Positions 53,601 through 61,986 of a stretch of 64,000 bases of DNA are shown piece by piece; position 1 is the stretch's first letter, and each line of letters starts with the position of its first letter. This stretch comes from Bacteroidota bacterium (GTDB taxonomy: Bacteria > Bacteroidota > Bacteroidia > Bacteroidales > Lentimicrobiaceae). The translations under genes were made by a program, and so were the position numbers. The notes under the pieces were generated by a model. It did no database searches. It saw only the letters and a list, made by a program, of their open reading frames with translations, and had not been told where the DNA came from. The DNA is taken from assembly GCA_009773515.1 (NCBI GenBank), contig WSXX01000027.1, positions 1 to 64,000 on the forward strand, in the 5' to 3' direction.

Positions 53601-54279
53601 CGTGGGCTTCGTAAAAGTCCTTTTCAACATAATGTGTGTCGTTAGTTGCAATGATTTTTACATTGTATTTCCGGGCAAATTTTATCAGCACTTCATTAGC
53701 TTTATCCTGATCAGGAATTCCATGACGCTGAAGTTCAACATAATAATCTTCGCCAAAAATATCGAGCCACCACTTAAAAACACGCTCACCTTCTTCTTCG
53801 CCTTTGTGAAGAATGGCCCTTGGCACCTCCGCAGCGAGGCAACAGGTGGTAGCAATTAATCCTTTGTGATATCTGAGAATCAATTCCTTATCAATACGCG
53901 GATATTTGCTGTAAAAGCCCTCCATAAAACCAAGCGAGCAAAGTTTAATCAGGTTGTTGTAACCTTCCTGATTTTTTGCAAGCAAGAGTTGATGGGAACG
54001 CATATCCTTCAGGTCGCGGGTAAACTGCTTGCGATGACGATCTTCAACAAGGTAAAACTCACATCCAACGATTGGTTTGATGATGGGTGGCTCACCTTTT
54101 TTATTGTATTTATTGGCCTCTGCCACAAATTTAAATACACCAAACATATTTCCATGATCGGTCAATGCAATGGCGGGCATATTGTCCTTTACGGCTTTTT
54201 CATACATCTGACTGATCTCAGATGCACCATCAAGAATTGAATATTTCGAGTGAACGTGAAGATGTGTGAATTTATTCAT
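50689..54279 (-). CDS. dnaE: DNA polymerase III subunit alpha
   Basis: 1196-aa replicative polymerase. The N-terminal PHP domain begins FTHLHVHSKYSILDGASE. The palm has GRGSAAGSVVAYCIGIT and the catalytic Asp motif PDIDTDFDDEGRQ. The thumb/fingers include EEYLEETYGITVYQEQ and AYAFNKSHSTCYAYVAFQ. The OB-fold lies near the C-terminus (ITIAGIVTTSIERTSKNNT). No break or frameshift is seen. Encoded alone, next to trxA. The length is normal for the family. Confidence 0.98.
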   Translation of the reverse strand: MNKFTHLHVHSKYSILDGASEISQMYEKAVKDNMPAIALTDHGNMFGVFKFVAEANKYNKKGEPPIIKPIVGCEFYLVEDRHRKQFTRDLKDMRSHQLLLAKNQEGYNNLIKLCSLGFMEGFYSKYPRIDKELILRYHKGLIATTCCLAAEVPRAILHKGEEEGERVFKWWLDIFGEDYYVELQRHGIPDQDKANEVLIKFARKYNVKIIATNDTHYVEKDFYEAHDILLCVNTGEKKSTPTLKDYNDEDTSTKGKRFAFYNDQFYFKTTAEMSELFSDLPEAIDNTNEIAEKIEVLDLHKDIMLPHFALPPGYTDQFEYLHHITFQGARQRYGVITSEITDRIDFELNVIRQMGFTGYFLIVSDFIKAGRDLGVFIGPGRGSAAGSVVAYCIGITSIDPIKYKLLFERFLNPDRKSMPDIDTDFDDEGRQKVIDYVVEKYGRNQVAQIVTFGSMAAKSSIKDVARVLDLHLNDANYLAKLVPEKPGIELRRVMLAPIEGPGGLKEKEGLQNEDLEDVKKLREIAKGKDLQAEVLREAIRLEGSVRSTGIHAAGIIIAPSDLTDIIPVSTSKESELLITQFEGKEIENAGVIKMDFLGLKTLTIIRDCLRLIEENHGVKVDIENVPLEDPKTFELYQKGETNGTFQFESAGMQKHLRELKPDKFEDLIAMNALYRPGPMDYIPNFINRKFGREKVVYDLPELEEYLEETYGITVYQEQVMLLSQKLGGFTKGDADTLRKAMGKKDRKTLDEKKGKYMEGCKTNNLDLKACEKVWTDWEAFAAYAFNKSHSTCYAYVAFQTAYLKAHYPAEYMAAVLTHNLSDIKKITFFIDETRRMGIPVLGPDVNESGYNFAVNKSGQIRFGMGAVKGVGENAVVAMMEERAANGPFKDIVDLTRRVNLRTINRRSLDALANAGAFDTFEGTHRAQYFYQDVPDGPTFLDKVLRHASDYQAQKLGMQVSLFGGASEVEMPEVTIPDCEPWSNFEQLRNEKEVTGFFMSGHPLDDYRLEINAFCKNSVSDIREENIRRFLGHPITIAGIVTTSIERTSKNNTLFGIFTIEDHNDSVQLTMFSDDYLKFRHLLVPGLSLIVSGSVQKRFRDSDQIELKVSNISLLAESIDKLTKNITLAIGVRDINEPLVAQLRNIMESSKGNTPLYINILDELNRVSVKLPSRLRVNPRNVVAALKPFEYFGITLG

Positions 54280-54448
54280 ATTAATACGCAGTCATCAGGA
54301 TTCGCGGGTTTCCTGAAATATTAAAAAATTAGTAATCAAGATGTTATGGCAATGCAAATGATGAATGAAATTGCAGAAACCTGGTTTGTGGTTGGTAAAA
54401 TTACTGAAAAGTCAGGTTGGAATTCTGTGATGTTGATAAATTAGTTTT

Positions 54449-54487
54449 GAGGTTGAGGTTGAGGTTGAGGTTGAGGTTGAGGTTGAG
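54449..54487. repeat. gaggtt hexamer tandem repeat
   Basis: Six and a half uninterrupted copies of gaggtt. It is followed by an attaga heptamer tract (54494-54522) and then, at 54582-54614, by a palindrome near the next gene's promoter. Perfect hexamer tandems are prone to length change. No coding frame runs through it. Confidence 0.9.
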
Positions 54488-54581
54488 ACTTTAGACATTA
54501 GAAATTAGAAATTAGAAATTATCTCCTTGTCTCCCATTCTCCTTTTCACCTTGTCTTAGAATTAAATACGCTCTCAAAGAA

Positions 54582-54630
54582 GACCTAACAAGTCGAAAGA
54601 AGACTTGTTAGGTCACAGTGCGTATCTTTG
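54582..54630 (+). promoter_or_regulatory. Promoter with 13-bp perfect palindrome arms before the transglycosylase gene
   Basis: gacctaacaagtc (54582-54594) is exactly inverted in gacttgttaggtc (54602-54614), with a 7-nt loop. TATCTTTG follows at 54623-54630, about 20 nt before the ATG. The right arm overlaps the place of a -33 element (TTG at 54605-54607), so the palindrome could be an operator or an interspersed repeat. Confidence 0.6.
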
Positions 54631-54649
54631 CAGAATCTAACACCTCAAC

Positions 54650-56614
54650 ATGCACTTTCAGATGCACATCAGCAAACGCTTCAAAACGGTATTATTTATT
54701 GTTGTTTCTGTGATCGCTTTTGTCCTCTTTGCAGGATTCCTGAGCAGAAACAGGGTATTGAACCATTTGCTGAACGCAAGAATCACTGCTATTGAAAACA
54801 GCACCGGCGTATCTGTTGATTTTGAGAAAGCCCGGTTCTCAGGAATAAGCAGCATAATCATCCAGAAAATCAGCATAAACCCTCCGGCAGGAGATACCTT
54901 GATGACTGTAAACCGCATCAGAATAAGCATCAATCCTTTGGCCCTGCTCACCATGAAATTAAAGTTCGGATATGCTGAAATAGATCATCCGGTAATAACA
55001 CTCAGGCGTCAAGGCATAGAGAGCAACTATCTTTTTTTGCTTGAAAACCAGTCGGATTCCACAATACAAGTTGTAACCGATTCAACCGAAACCAATTATA
55101 AACTTCGAATTGACCGCCTTTTTGGCCTTGCATTTAACTACATTCCGGAAAGCATCAGAATTAAAAATGCCGAAGCTGATGCCCACATCAACCAATACCA
55201 TTTATCAGTAAAGATGAACGACCTGTTGATTGATGACCATGAGTTTATAAGCAGAATAGAGGTCACCGAAGACAGTCTTATAAGTCACTGGAAAGTGGGT
55301 GGTATAATCAATTCGGGTGAAAGAACAGTTGGCTTAAAAGTTTCAGGAATCCACAATGAGGGAGTTCGTCTTCCATTCATTCAGGAGAAATGGGGACTGC
55401 TATTCGCTTTTGACTCCCTGAGTATCAATCTGAGTTATAAGCAGCTTTCTGACAGCATCTCTCAATTAAAAGGCAGTGTAAGAACCTGGAATCAGGTGAT
55501 AAACCATGTAAGAATCTCTCCTGAGGATGTAAATCTCAGCATCGCGGCCTCAGATTTCAGTGTAAATTTCGGACAAACATGGGCCGAAATTGACAGTGCA
55601 ACCTCAATCACTTACAACCGGCAAACATTCCGGCTTTTTGCACGATATGACAATTCACCGAAGGAGCGTTTTCGTATTCGCATTCATGAACCTGATTTTG
55701 ATGCATCTGATTTTTTCGGGTCATTGCCTGCCGGATTGTTCACAAACCTTGCCGGGATAAAAGTAAAAGGCAAACTCGGTTTCACCCTGAATTTCGACTA
55801 TGAAACTGAAATACCAGATTCCCTCCTTTTTAATGCAGCACTTACATCAAAAGGATTTTCAGTGCTTCAATACGGTGCAACAAACTTTACATATATCAAC
55901 AATGACTTTGTTTACACTGCTTATGAAAAAGGACGGGCTGTGCGGACTTTCATTGTTGGCCAGGAGAATCCGAATTTCAGGAGACTTGATCAGATTCCAC
56001 TTCATCTTCAGCGTGCGATAATGACATCGGAAGACGGAGCATTTTTCCACCACAATGGGTTTCTACCTGATGCCATCCGCGAAAGCATTATCACCAACAT
56101 CAAAGAAAAACGTTTTGCGCGCGGCGGAAGCACTATCAGTATGCAACTGGTGAAAAATGTATTTCTGACGCGCAACAAAACAATTACCCGCAAAGTTGAA
56201 GAAATGCTGATAACCTGGCTGATTGAATCGCAGCGCATGGTGAGCAAAGACAGAATGTTTGAAGTGTATCTGAATGTAATTGAAACAGGTACAATGGTAT
56301 ACGGTGTAAATGAAGCTGCAAAATTCTACTTCAATAAGGATGTATCCAAGCTGACGCTGGCAGAATGTATCTACATTGCCAGCATTGTTCCAAAGCCTAA
56401 ATGGTTCAGATATTCATTTGATGAAAACGGAGAATTACGCGAACACCTGATTGGCTATTATTCACTGGTTTCATCAAAAATGCTGCGAAAAGAGTGGATC
56501 ACTCAGGAAGAATCTGATCAGTTGCAACCACGTGTTGAGCTGAAAGGACCAGCCAGAAATCAGGTTGTGCCGGATGAGCCAATGCCTGAGTTTGATGAGG
56601 ATGAGGGGATTTAA
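54650..56614 (+). CDS. Monofunctional peptidoglycan transglycosylase with large N-terminal AsmA-like region
   Basis: 654-aa inner-membrane protein. After a short helix (VLFIVVSVIAFVLFAGF), residues of about 45-400 form an AsmA/DUF3971-like periplasmic region. The glycosyltransferase family 51 domain has IMTSEDGAFFHHNGF (the catalytic Glu in ED), GGSTISMQLVKNVFL, RKVEEMLITWLIE and FEVYLNVIETG. The penicillin-binding transpeptidase domain is absent. It polymerises lipid II into glycan chains. The pairing of GT51 with an AsmA-like domain is known in Bacteroidota but not well studied. A second start 12 bp downstream (MHISKRFK) is possible. Confidence 0.9.
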   Translation: MHFQMHISKRFKTVLFIVVSVIAFVLFAGFLSRNRVLNHLLNARITAIENSTGVSVDFEKARFSGISSIIIQKISINPPAGDTLMTVNRIRISINPLALLTMKLKFGYAEIDHPVITLRRQGIESNYLFLLENQSDSTIQVVTDSTETNYKLRIDRLFGLAFNYIPESIRIKNAEADAHINQYHLSVKMNDLLIDDHEFISRIEVTEDSLISHWKVGGIINSGERTVGLKVSGIHNEGVRLPFIQEKWGLLFAFDSLSINLSYKQLSDSISQLKGSVRTWNQVINHVRISPEDVNLSIAASDFSVNFGQTWAEIDSATSITYNRQTFRLFARYDNSPKERFRIRIHEPDFDASDFFGSLPAGLFTNLAGIKVKGKLGFTLNFDYETEIPDSLLFNAALTSKGFSVLQYGATNFTYINNDFVYTAYEKGRAVRTFIVGQENPNFRRLDQIPLHLQRAIMTSEDGAFFHHNGFLPDAIRESIITNIKEKRFARGGSTISMQLVKNVFLTRNKTITRKVEEMLITWLIESQRMVSKDRMFEVYLNVIETGTMVYGVNEAAKFYFNKDVSKLTLAECIYIASIVPKPKWFRYSFDENGELREHLIGYYSLVSSKMLRKEWITQEESDQLQPRVELKGPARNQVVPDEPMPEFDEDEGI

Positions 56615-56770
56615 GTGAAAAGTAGGAAGTAGGAAGATAAAAGATAAAAGTGAAAAGATAAAAGTGATCCCGATAGCTAACGGGAGTGAGAAGCAGGAAG
56701 TAGGATAAAAGTGAAAAGTAAAAAGACACAAGATAAAAGTAAAAAGATAAAAGTAAAAAGTAAAAAGTAA
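56615..56770. repeat. A-rich degenerate agtaaaaag repeat tract
   Basis: Irregular tandem repetition of gataaaag, agtaaaaag, aggaagtag units with a small hairpin cccgatagctaacggg. No coding content. The 294-bp gap 56615-56908 between the transglycosylase and rpsP holds only this tract and the rpsP promoter. Confidence 0.75.
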
Positions 56771-56854
56771 TAGCACTCATGGCATGACTTGCGATCTCTC
56801 TGATAAAATACAAATAAATGTCAATCAGGGCTTTTTATTTACAGAAAATATCCG

Positions 56855-56862
56855 TTACTTTG
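56855..56862 (+). promoter_or_regulatory. -7 element of rpsP promoter
   Basis: TTACTTTG followed by CACCCC, a common pattern before Bacteroidota ribosomal-protein genes. Leader of about 45 nt to the rpsP ATG. Confidence 0.5.
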
Positions 56863-56908
56863 CACCCCTGTTAAAAAACACAATTTTTAATTACTAAATT
56901 CAAGTTTT

Positions 56909-57613
56909 ATGCCAACAAAAATGAGATTACAACGTCATGGTAAAAAGGGCAGACCTTTCTATCACATTGTAATTGCGGACGGTCGTGCACCCCGGGATGG
57001 AAGATTCATCGAAAAGATTGGCACGTATAATCCTGTTGCAAAACCAGCTGAAATCGATCTGGATTTCGCTAAAGCTTACGACTGGTTTATCAAGGGGGCT
57101 GACCCCACTCCTACTGTTAAGTCTATTCTTACACACGAAGGTGTTCTTCATTACAATCACCTGATGAAAGGCGTTGCTAAAGGCGCTTTCACCAAAGAAG
57201 TTGCTGAAGTACGTTTCAACGAATGGAAAGCAGCCAAAGAATCAAAACTTACCAGCGCCGAAAGAGCTGTTGAGATTGCAGAAAAATCAGAAGCTAAAAA
57301 ACGTCTTGAAGCAGAGGCTAAGATAAACGAAGCCCGCGCTGCGGAAATTGCAAAGAAACGCCTGCAGGAAGCTAAAGCTGCTGCCGGAGAAACTGAAGAA
57401 GTTGCCGAAGAGGTTGAAGTTGCCGAAGAAGCTCCTGTTGCTGAAGAAGCACCCGTTGCCGAAGTAGTTGAAGAAACTCCTGTAGTTGAAGAAGCGCCTG
57501 TTGCTGAAGTTGCTCCTGTTGCTGAAGTTGCCGAAGAAGCTCCTGTTGCTGAAGAAGCTCCTGCTACCGAAGAACCTGCTGCTGAAGAAACAAAAGAACC
57601 TACTGCCGAATAA
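56909..57613 (+). CDS. rpsP: 30S ribosomal protein S16 with long acidic C-terminal tail
   Basis: 234-aa S16 of the small ribosomal subunit. The S16 domain (about residues 1-85) starts MPTKMRLQRHGKKGRPFYHI and has GRFIEKIGTYNPVAKPAEI. A helical linker (KAAKESKLTSAERAVEIAEK) follows, then a tail from about residue 160 made of repeats of EEAPVAE, EEVAEV and similar units. Bacteroidota S16 proteins are longer than those of other phyla, but the tail of about 70 residues is low-complexity, acidic and Ala/Pro-rich. Its role is unknown. It is co-transcribed with rimM, which begins 20 bp downstream. Confidence 0.95.
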   Translation: MPTKMRLQRHGKKGRPFYHIVIADGRAPRDGRFIEKIGTYNPVAKPAEIDLDFAKAYDWFIKGADPTPTVKSILTHEGVLHYNHLMKGVAKGAFTKEVAEVRFNEWKAAKESKLTSAERAVEIAEKSEAKKRLEAEAKINEARAAEIAKKRLQEAKAAAGETEEVAEEVEVAEEAPVAEEAPVAEVVEETPVVEEAPVAEVAPVAEVAEEAPVAEEAPATEEPAAEETKEPTAE

Positions 57614-57633
57614 TTCCGGCAAATTCCGTGGTA

Positions 57634-58155
57634 ATGGAAGGATACTTTTACGTAGGCAAAATTCTCAAACTTTTTGCATCCAAAGGCGCCCTTCTTGCAT
57701 ATCTTGATGTAGATGACCCGGAAGATTATATAAATCTGGAATCAGTTTTTGTTCGCATGAACAATCAACTGATTCCATTTTTTATTGAAAATATCGAACT
57801 CCGTCACAAGAATAACGCAGTTCTGACATTCGAAGACGTTGACAATCCTGAGCAGGCGTCAATGCTTACCGGCTGCGAGATGTTTCTTCCGTTGGATATG
57901 CTGCCTCCCCTCACTGGAAACCGTTTTTACTACCATGAAATCAAAGGTTTCAGCATAATTGACACAATCTATGGCGAAGCCGGCATTGTTGAAGAGGTTA
58001 TGGAATATCCCCATCAGGCAGTGTTGCGCATCAGCAACAAAGGCAAAGAAATTTTAATTCCAATCAGCGATGAAATCATTGCCGAAGTTGATCGGATCAA
58101 CCGAACCCTTCACATCACAGCTCCTGAAGGACTGATTGATTTATATATGGAGTAA
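57634..58155 (+). CDS. rimM: Ribosome maturation factor RimM
   Basis: 173-aa RimM, which binds S19 and assists 30S maturation. The N-terminal domain has GYFYVGKILKLFASKGALLA and the C-terminal PRC-barrel has FSIIDTIYGEAGIVEEVMEY and the ending NRTLHITAPEGLIDLYME. The ATG at 57634 is chosen over a GTG two codons upstream. The rpsP-rimM order is common in bacteria. Confidence 0.95.
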   Translation: MEGYFYVGKILKLFASKGALLAYLDVDDPEDYINLESVFVRMNNQLIPFFIENIELRHKNNAVLTFEDVDNPEQASMLTGCEMFLPLDMLPPLTGNRFYYHEIKGFSIIDTIYGEAGIVEEVMEYPHQAVLRISNKGKEILIPISDEIIAEVDRINRTLHITAPEGLIDLYME

Positions 58156-58240
58156 CACTGTTGAACTTCACTAAGAAGCCGGAGAAGCCAGTCATTTTTC
58201 ACGACTGAGTATTTTCACAATATTCATATCAGAAATCCGT

Positions 58241-58248
58241 TATATTTG
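58241..58248 (+). promoter_or_regulatory. -7 element before the 132-aa exported protein
   Basis: TATATTTG, about 22 nt before the ATG at 58270. No -33 partner is convincing. Confidence 0.5.
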
Positions 58249-58269
58249 CCTAACTAAAAAATTAGCGAT

Positions 58270-58668
58270 ATGAAAAAGACTTTCACCGCAATTCTTTTGC
58301 TGACCCTGGTTTCAACTCTTACATTTGGACAGGCAAGTGACTCCGGCACTTTAAAAGATCAAAACAATAACATCACATTATGTGATCTGCAAGGTGATAC
58401 CATTACTTACAGACAGCTTAGAATATGTACGGACTTAGTGGTTAGTGCAGGTGAAAATCAAACAGTTACTTCATTTACTCTTGTGGTATTGCATCCCGAA
58501 GGCAAAGACCTGGGAGAGTATAAGGTTGAGGGAAACATTCTTCCGGAGCATATTAAAGAGAAAATATTCTCGATTATGCCTAAGAAAATTTACATTGAGA
58601 ATGTAACGGTAAAAGAAGATGATGAATCTAAAAAAATCGGTTATCGCCGCTATATTTTTAAAGACTGA
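58270..58668 (+). CDS. Exported protein of unknown function, 132 aa
   Basis: The signal peptide is MKKTFTAILLLTLVSTLTFGQ. The mature part is a small beta-rich domain (ICTDLVVSAGENQTVTSFTL, EYKVEGNILPEHIKEKI) with repeated charged stretches near the end (VTVKEDDESKKIGYRRY). The fold resembles the Bacteroidota GldM C-terminal-type or DUF repeats in a general way, but I cannot name it. It is a single gene with its own promoter element. Confidence 0.72.
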   Translation: MKKTFTAILLLTLVSTLTFGQASDSGTLKDQNNNITLCDLQGDTITYRQLRICTDLVVSAGENQTVTSFTLVVLHPEGKDLGEYKVEGNILPEHIKEKIFSIMPKKIYIENVTVKEDDESKKIGYRRYIFKD

Positions 58669-58710
58669 AAAGAATAATCAGTCTCCAATAAACCTTATAA
58701 ACGTCAAAAA

Positions 58711-58736
58711 CACTTCGACTCCGCTCAGTGTGACAT
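58711..58736. repeat. Interspersed ttcgactccgctcag repeat copy
   Basis: Same sequence as at 9265-9290, including the preceding cgtcaaaaa, so the similarity extends past the core. It lies downstream of the 132-aa gene and could mark transcription termination. Confidence 0.8.
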
Positions 58737-58814
58737 GGGAATTGCGATAACACTGTTTTTTGTTTAATGACCTTAAATGCAATAACTTACAATAATCAAT
58801 AATGCCCTCCTGAG

Positions 58815-58880
58815 TCCCGCACCTCCGGGAAAGGACAATACGATAGACAATCTCTCATAGGTAGTTCCGCACCTGCGGGA
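58815..58880. repeat. Two copies of the gcacctgcggga hairpin repeat
   Basis: tcccgcacctccggga (58815-58830) and ttccgcacctgcggga (58865-58880) are short near-palindromes in direct orientation. A third copy lies at 63035-63050. Their role is unknown. The rest of the 358-bp gap 58669-59026 holds another repeat and the ilvA promoter. Confidence 0.75.
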
Positions 58881-58974
58881 AAATATTTTTTCATTAGAGT
58901 TTCAGTTTCTAAATCCCAACTTAACAACATGGATTTACAATTAATTATTACAAGCCCGTCGCAACGCAGAATAA

Positions 58975-59005
58975 TTTGGCAAATCGGCGAGTCGTTGTAA
59001 CTTTG
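58975..59005 (+). promoter_or_regulatory. ilvA promoter
   Basis: TTTG (58975-58978) is followed 19 bp later by TAACTTTG (58998-59005), a near-consensus Bacteroidota promoter. The leader to the ATG at 59027 is about 20 nt. Confidence 0.7.
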
Positions 59006-59026
59006 CAACAATAAAAAACTACTCCC

Positions 59027-60262
59027 ATGTCGGTTACTGTGAACGAAAGTCCCATTCCTCAATTCTCTGATATCATCAACGCTCAGTCTTTACTCAGCAC
59101 GGTAATTAAGAAAACGCCGCTGGAGCGCAGCAAATCATTTTCAGCCATGTCGGGCGCTGATGTTTATCTGAAACTCGAAAACCTTCAAACCACTGGTTCG
59201 TTTAAAGTAAGAGGTGCTTATTATAAAATTGCCAACCTCACTCCCGATGAAGTTGCCAAAGGTGTATTGGCTGCGTCAGCCGGTAACCATGCGCAGGGAG
59301 TTGCTTATGCTGCAACAAAACTAGGCGTTAAAAGCACGGTATTTATGCCCGTATTTGCGCCTCCGCTTAAAGTAATTGCGACCCGTGCCTATGGTGCTGA
59401 AGTAGTTCTGGTTGGTGACACATTTGACGATGCATTCGAAGCTGCTGCTGAATTTGGCGAGAAATCAGGAGCAACTTTTGTACATCCTTTCAACGATCCT
59501 TACATAATCGCCGGACAAGGCACCGTTGGACTGGAAATTTTTGAGCAGCTCAGAGATGTGGATGATGTTCTGGTTCCAATTGGAGGCGGAGGTCTGATTG
59601 CTGGTATTGCCATCGCGCTGAAGCAACTAAATCCGAGAATACGGATTATCGGAGTTGAAGCCGATGGAGCACAATCAATGAAAGTTTCTGTTGAAAAAGG
59701 AGAGCCAGTCATTCTTAATTCAGTGCATACCATTGCCGATGGAATTGCGGTTAAATCTCCGGGTAATCTTACTTTTCAGGTAACCAAAGACCTTGTGGAT
59801 GAATTATTGGTTGTAAATGATGCTGAAATGGCGCGCACTGCTTACCTTTTGCTGCAACGTGCTAAAATCCTAACCGAACCCGCCGGCGTTGCTGCAATGG
59901 CTGCTGTGCTTTACGGAAAAACAAATCTGAAAGGCCGAAAGGTTGTGCCCGTAATCAGTGGCGGAAATATCAATATGAGTATTCTGGAACAGATTCTTGA
60001 CAAAGGAGTAATGGCCGAGGGTTTACGCGCCCGAATTCAGGTGCTGATTCCCGATCAGGCTGGTATGTTGAAATCCATTATTTCTATCCTGGAAAAAATG
60101 AAAGCCAATATTCATGATATTGAACATGAGCGATCCACCACAAGTGTTCCAGTTGGTTATGTGCAGGTGACCATCACTTTCAATCTTCAGGATTCTACAC
60201 AATTGCCGACTTTACTGATGGAACTCGACAAAAAAGGCATGCAGTATCAGGTGCTCAGATAG
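59027..60262 (+). CDS. ilvA: Threonine ammonia-lyase (biosynthetic type with ACT-like domain)
   Basis: 411-aa PLP enzyme that deaminates threonine to 2-oxobutanoate, the first step to isoleucine. The PLP Lys is in TTGSFKVRGAYYKIANL (about residue 57). The glycine-rich phosphate loop is VPIGGGGLIAGIAIALK and the first substrate loop is AASAGNHAQGVAYAATK. The C-terminal 80 residues (RIQVLIPDQAGMLKSIISIL ... VPVGYVQVTITFN) form a single ACT-like domain, so feedback regulation is likely. This single-ACT layout is shared with many Bacteroidota enzymes. Confidence 0.94.
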   Translation: MSVTVNESPIPQFSDIINAQSLLSTVIKKTPLERSKSFSAMSGADVYLKLENLQTTGSFKVRGAYYKIANLTPDEVAKGVLAASAGNHAQGVAYAATKLGVKSTVFMPVFAPPLKVIATRAYGAEVVLVGDTFDDAFEAAAEFGEKSGATFVHPFNDPYIIAGQGTVGLEIFEQLRDVDDVLVPIGGGGLIAGIAIALKQLNPRIRIIGVEADGAQSMKVSVEKGEPVILNSVHTIADGIAVKSPGNLTFQVTKDLVDELLVVNDAEMARTAYLLLQRAKILTEPAGVAAMAAVLYGKTNLKGRKVVPVISGGNINMSILEQILDKGVMAEGLRARIQVLIPDQAGMLKSIISILEKMKANIHDIEHERSTTSVPVGYVQVTITFNLQDSTQLPTLLMELDKKGMQYQVLR

Positions 60263-60315
60263 TTTATTTTCTCAAACAAAAGCCTACCTTTATTACCTGA
60301 AAAATCACAATTTAT

Positions 60316-61926
60316 ATGGACATCCTTACAATCATCCTGATCATTCTTGTTGCAGCCAATATACTGATAACCATAATTCTGCGCCCAAAAAAGACGGACA
60401 ATTCAGAACTTCCCAATAAGGTGGATGCTTTATCCGCAAACCTTACACGACTCGAAGGAAACCTGAAAGATGACTTCAGGGTAAACCGTGAGGAAAGTGC
60501 AGGTTCAGCCCGTGAAAATCGTGCTGAAATGAGCAACTCGTTGAACAGCTTCAAAAGTGAAATGACCGAAAATCTGCGCCTGATCACCGAGCAAAACCAA
60601 AAAGCGCTGGAGACAATTGTTCGTACTCTTGATGAAAAAATCAATAGTCTGATTACAAAAGTTGACGACAACAATAAAACCAACCGCGAAACGCTCGTCA
60701 GCAGCCTTAAGGATTTTACATTTGAACAGCGCGGCAAATTCGATGAACTAAAAACCGAGCAAAAAGACCTGACAGCAAAAACGGTTGAAAATCTCGAAAA
60801 AATAACGGTTAAAGTTGAGGAAAAACTTACGGCTATCAATCAGCAATCGCAGGTTGAAGGCAAACAAATGCGCGAATCTGTTGAAAAGGTGATCAAGGAA
60901 TTTCAGACTGCTTTCGATAAGAATGTTGCTTCTTTCAACGATCTTCAAAGGGAAAAATTCGGTCAGCTTGAAGAAAAGCAGCAAAAGATGGTTGAGAGTA
61001 CCGAGAAGAAACTTGAAGAAATGCGCCTGACTGTTGATGAAAAACTCCAGAAAACATTGAATGAACGTCTTGGACAATCGTTTGAACTGGTTGGCAAACA
61101 GCTTGAAAGTGTGCAGAAAGGACTTGGGGAAATGCAAACGCTGGCACAGGATGTGGGCGGCTTAAAACGCGTGCTCAGCAATGTTAAAATGCGGGGCGGT
61201 TTTGGCGAAGTGCAGCTTTCCATGTTACTCGAACAGGTTCTGGCTCCTGAGCAATATGAAGCCAATGTGCGCACAAAAAAGAGCAGCAACGATTCGGTGG
61301 AATTTGCCATAAAACTTCCCGGAAAGGACGATATTACCGGCAATGTCTGGCTTCCGGTGGATGCCAAATTTCCGCGTGATGCCTATGAACACTTACAGAA
61401 TGCTTACGATACTGCCGATCCTGTGCTTATTGAGCTTTCGCAGAAAATGCTTGAAACCACCATTAAGAAAATGGCCAAAGATATCAGCGAAAAGTATATA
61501 GATCCACCTTATACCACCGATTTCGCCATAATGTTTCTTCCTTTTGAGGGCATTTATGCCGAAGTTGTCCGCAAAGCCAGCCTGCTTGAAGAGTTGCAAC
61601 GCACCTATAAGATAGTGGTGACAGGTCCCACAACACTGGCTGCCATTCTCAACAGCCTGCAGATGGGCTTCCGAACTTTGGCCATTCAAAAACGCAGCAG
61701 CGAAGTATGGAAAATTTTGGGATCGGTAAAGAAAGAGTTCGAAAACTTTGGCGGCATGCTCGAAAAAGCCCAGAAAAATATTCAAACCGCCAGCAACCAG
61801 ATTGATGAAGTAATGGGCAAACGCACACGCGCCATACAGCGAAGGTTAAAAGATGTGGAAGTATTGGACACTGAATCACAGCTGCTCATCCCTGACAGTC
61901 TTGACAATGGAGATGAGGATCTTTAA
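60316..61926 (+). CDS. rmuC: DNA recombination protein RmuC homologue
   Basis: 536-aa protein with an N-terminal membrane helix (ILTIILIILVAANILITII), a long coiled coil (residues of about 30-250) and the RmuC nuclease-like C-terminal half: GGFGEVQLSMLLEQVLAPEQ, VWLPVDAKFPRDAYEHLQNA and FEGIYAEVVRKASLLEELQR. RmuC limits inversions at short inverted repeats in E. coli. Given the many inverted repeats in this genome region that is a relevant function, though this is only context. Single gene between ilvA and the Sua5-type gene. Confidence 0.93.
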   Translation: MDILTIILIILVAANILITIILRPKKTDNSELPNKVDALSANLTRLEGNLKDDFRVNREESAGSARENRAEMSNSLNSFKSEMTENLRLITEQNQKALETIVRTLDEKINSLITKVDDNNKTNRETLVSSLKDFTFEQRGKFDELKTEQKDLTAKTVENLEKITVKVEEKLTAINQQSQVEGKQMRESVEKVIKEFQTAFDKNVASFNDLQREKFGQLEEKQQKMVESTEKKLEEMRLTVDEKLQKTLNERLGQSFELVGKQLESVQKGLGEMQTLAQDVGGLKRVLSNVKMRGGFGEVQLSMLLEQVLAPEQYEANVRTKKSSNDSVEFAIKLPGKDDITGNVWLPVDAKFPRDAYEHLQNAYDTADPVLIELSQKMLETTIKKMAKDISEKYIDPPYTTDFAIMFLPFEGIYAEVVRKASLLEELQRTYKIVVTGPTTLAAILNSLQMGFRTLAIQKRSSEVWKILGSVKKEFENFGGMLEKAQKNIQTASNQIDEVMGKRTRAIQRRLKDVEVLDTESQLLIPDSLDNGDEDL

Positions 61927-61986
61927 CCTGAGGACGGAAATATCAGAAATCAATCAAAGCCAAAAACAAAGCAGACATCGCAACAG

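Noticed and set aside
57287-57622. Antisense frame over the rpsP tail rich in Phe/Ser/Asn
   Set aside because: It is the complement of the repetitive acidic tail, and its low complexity comes from that repetition.
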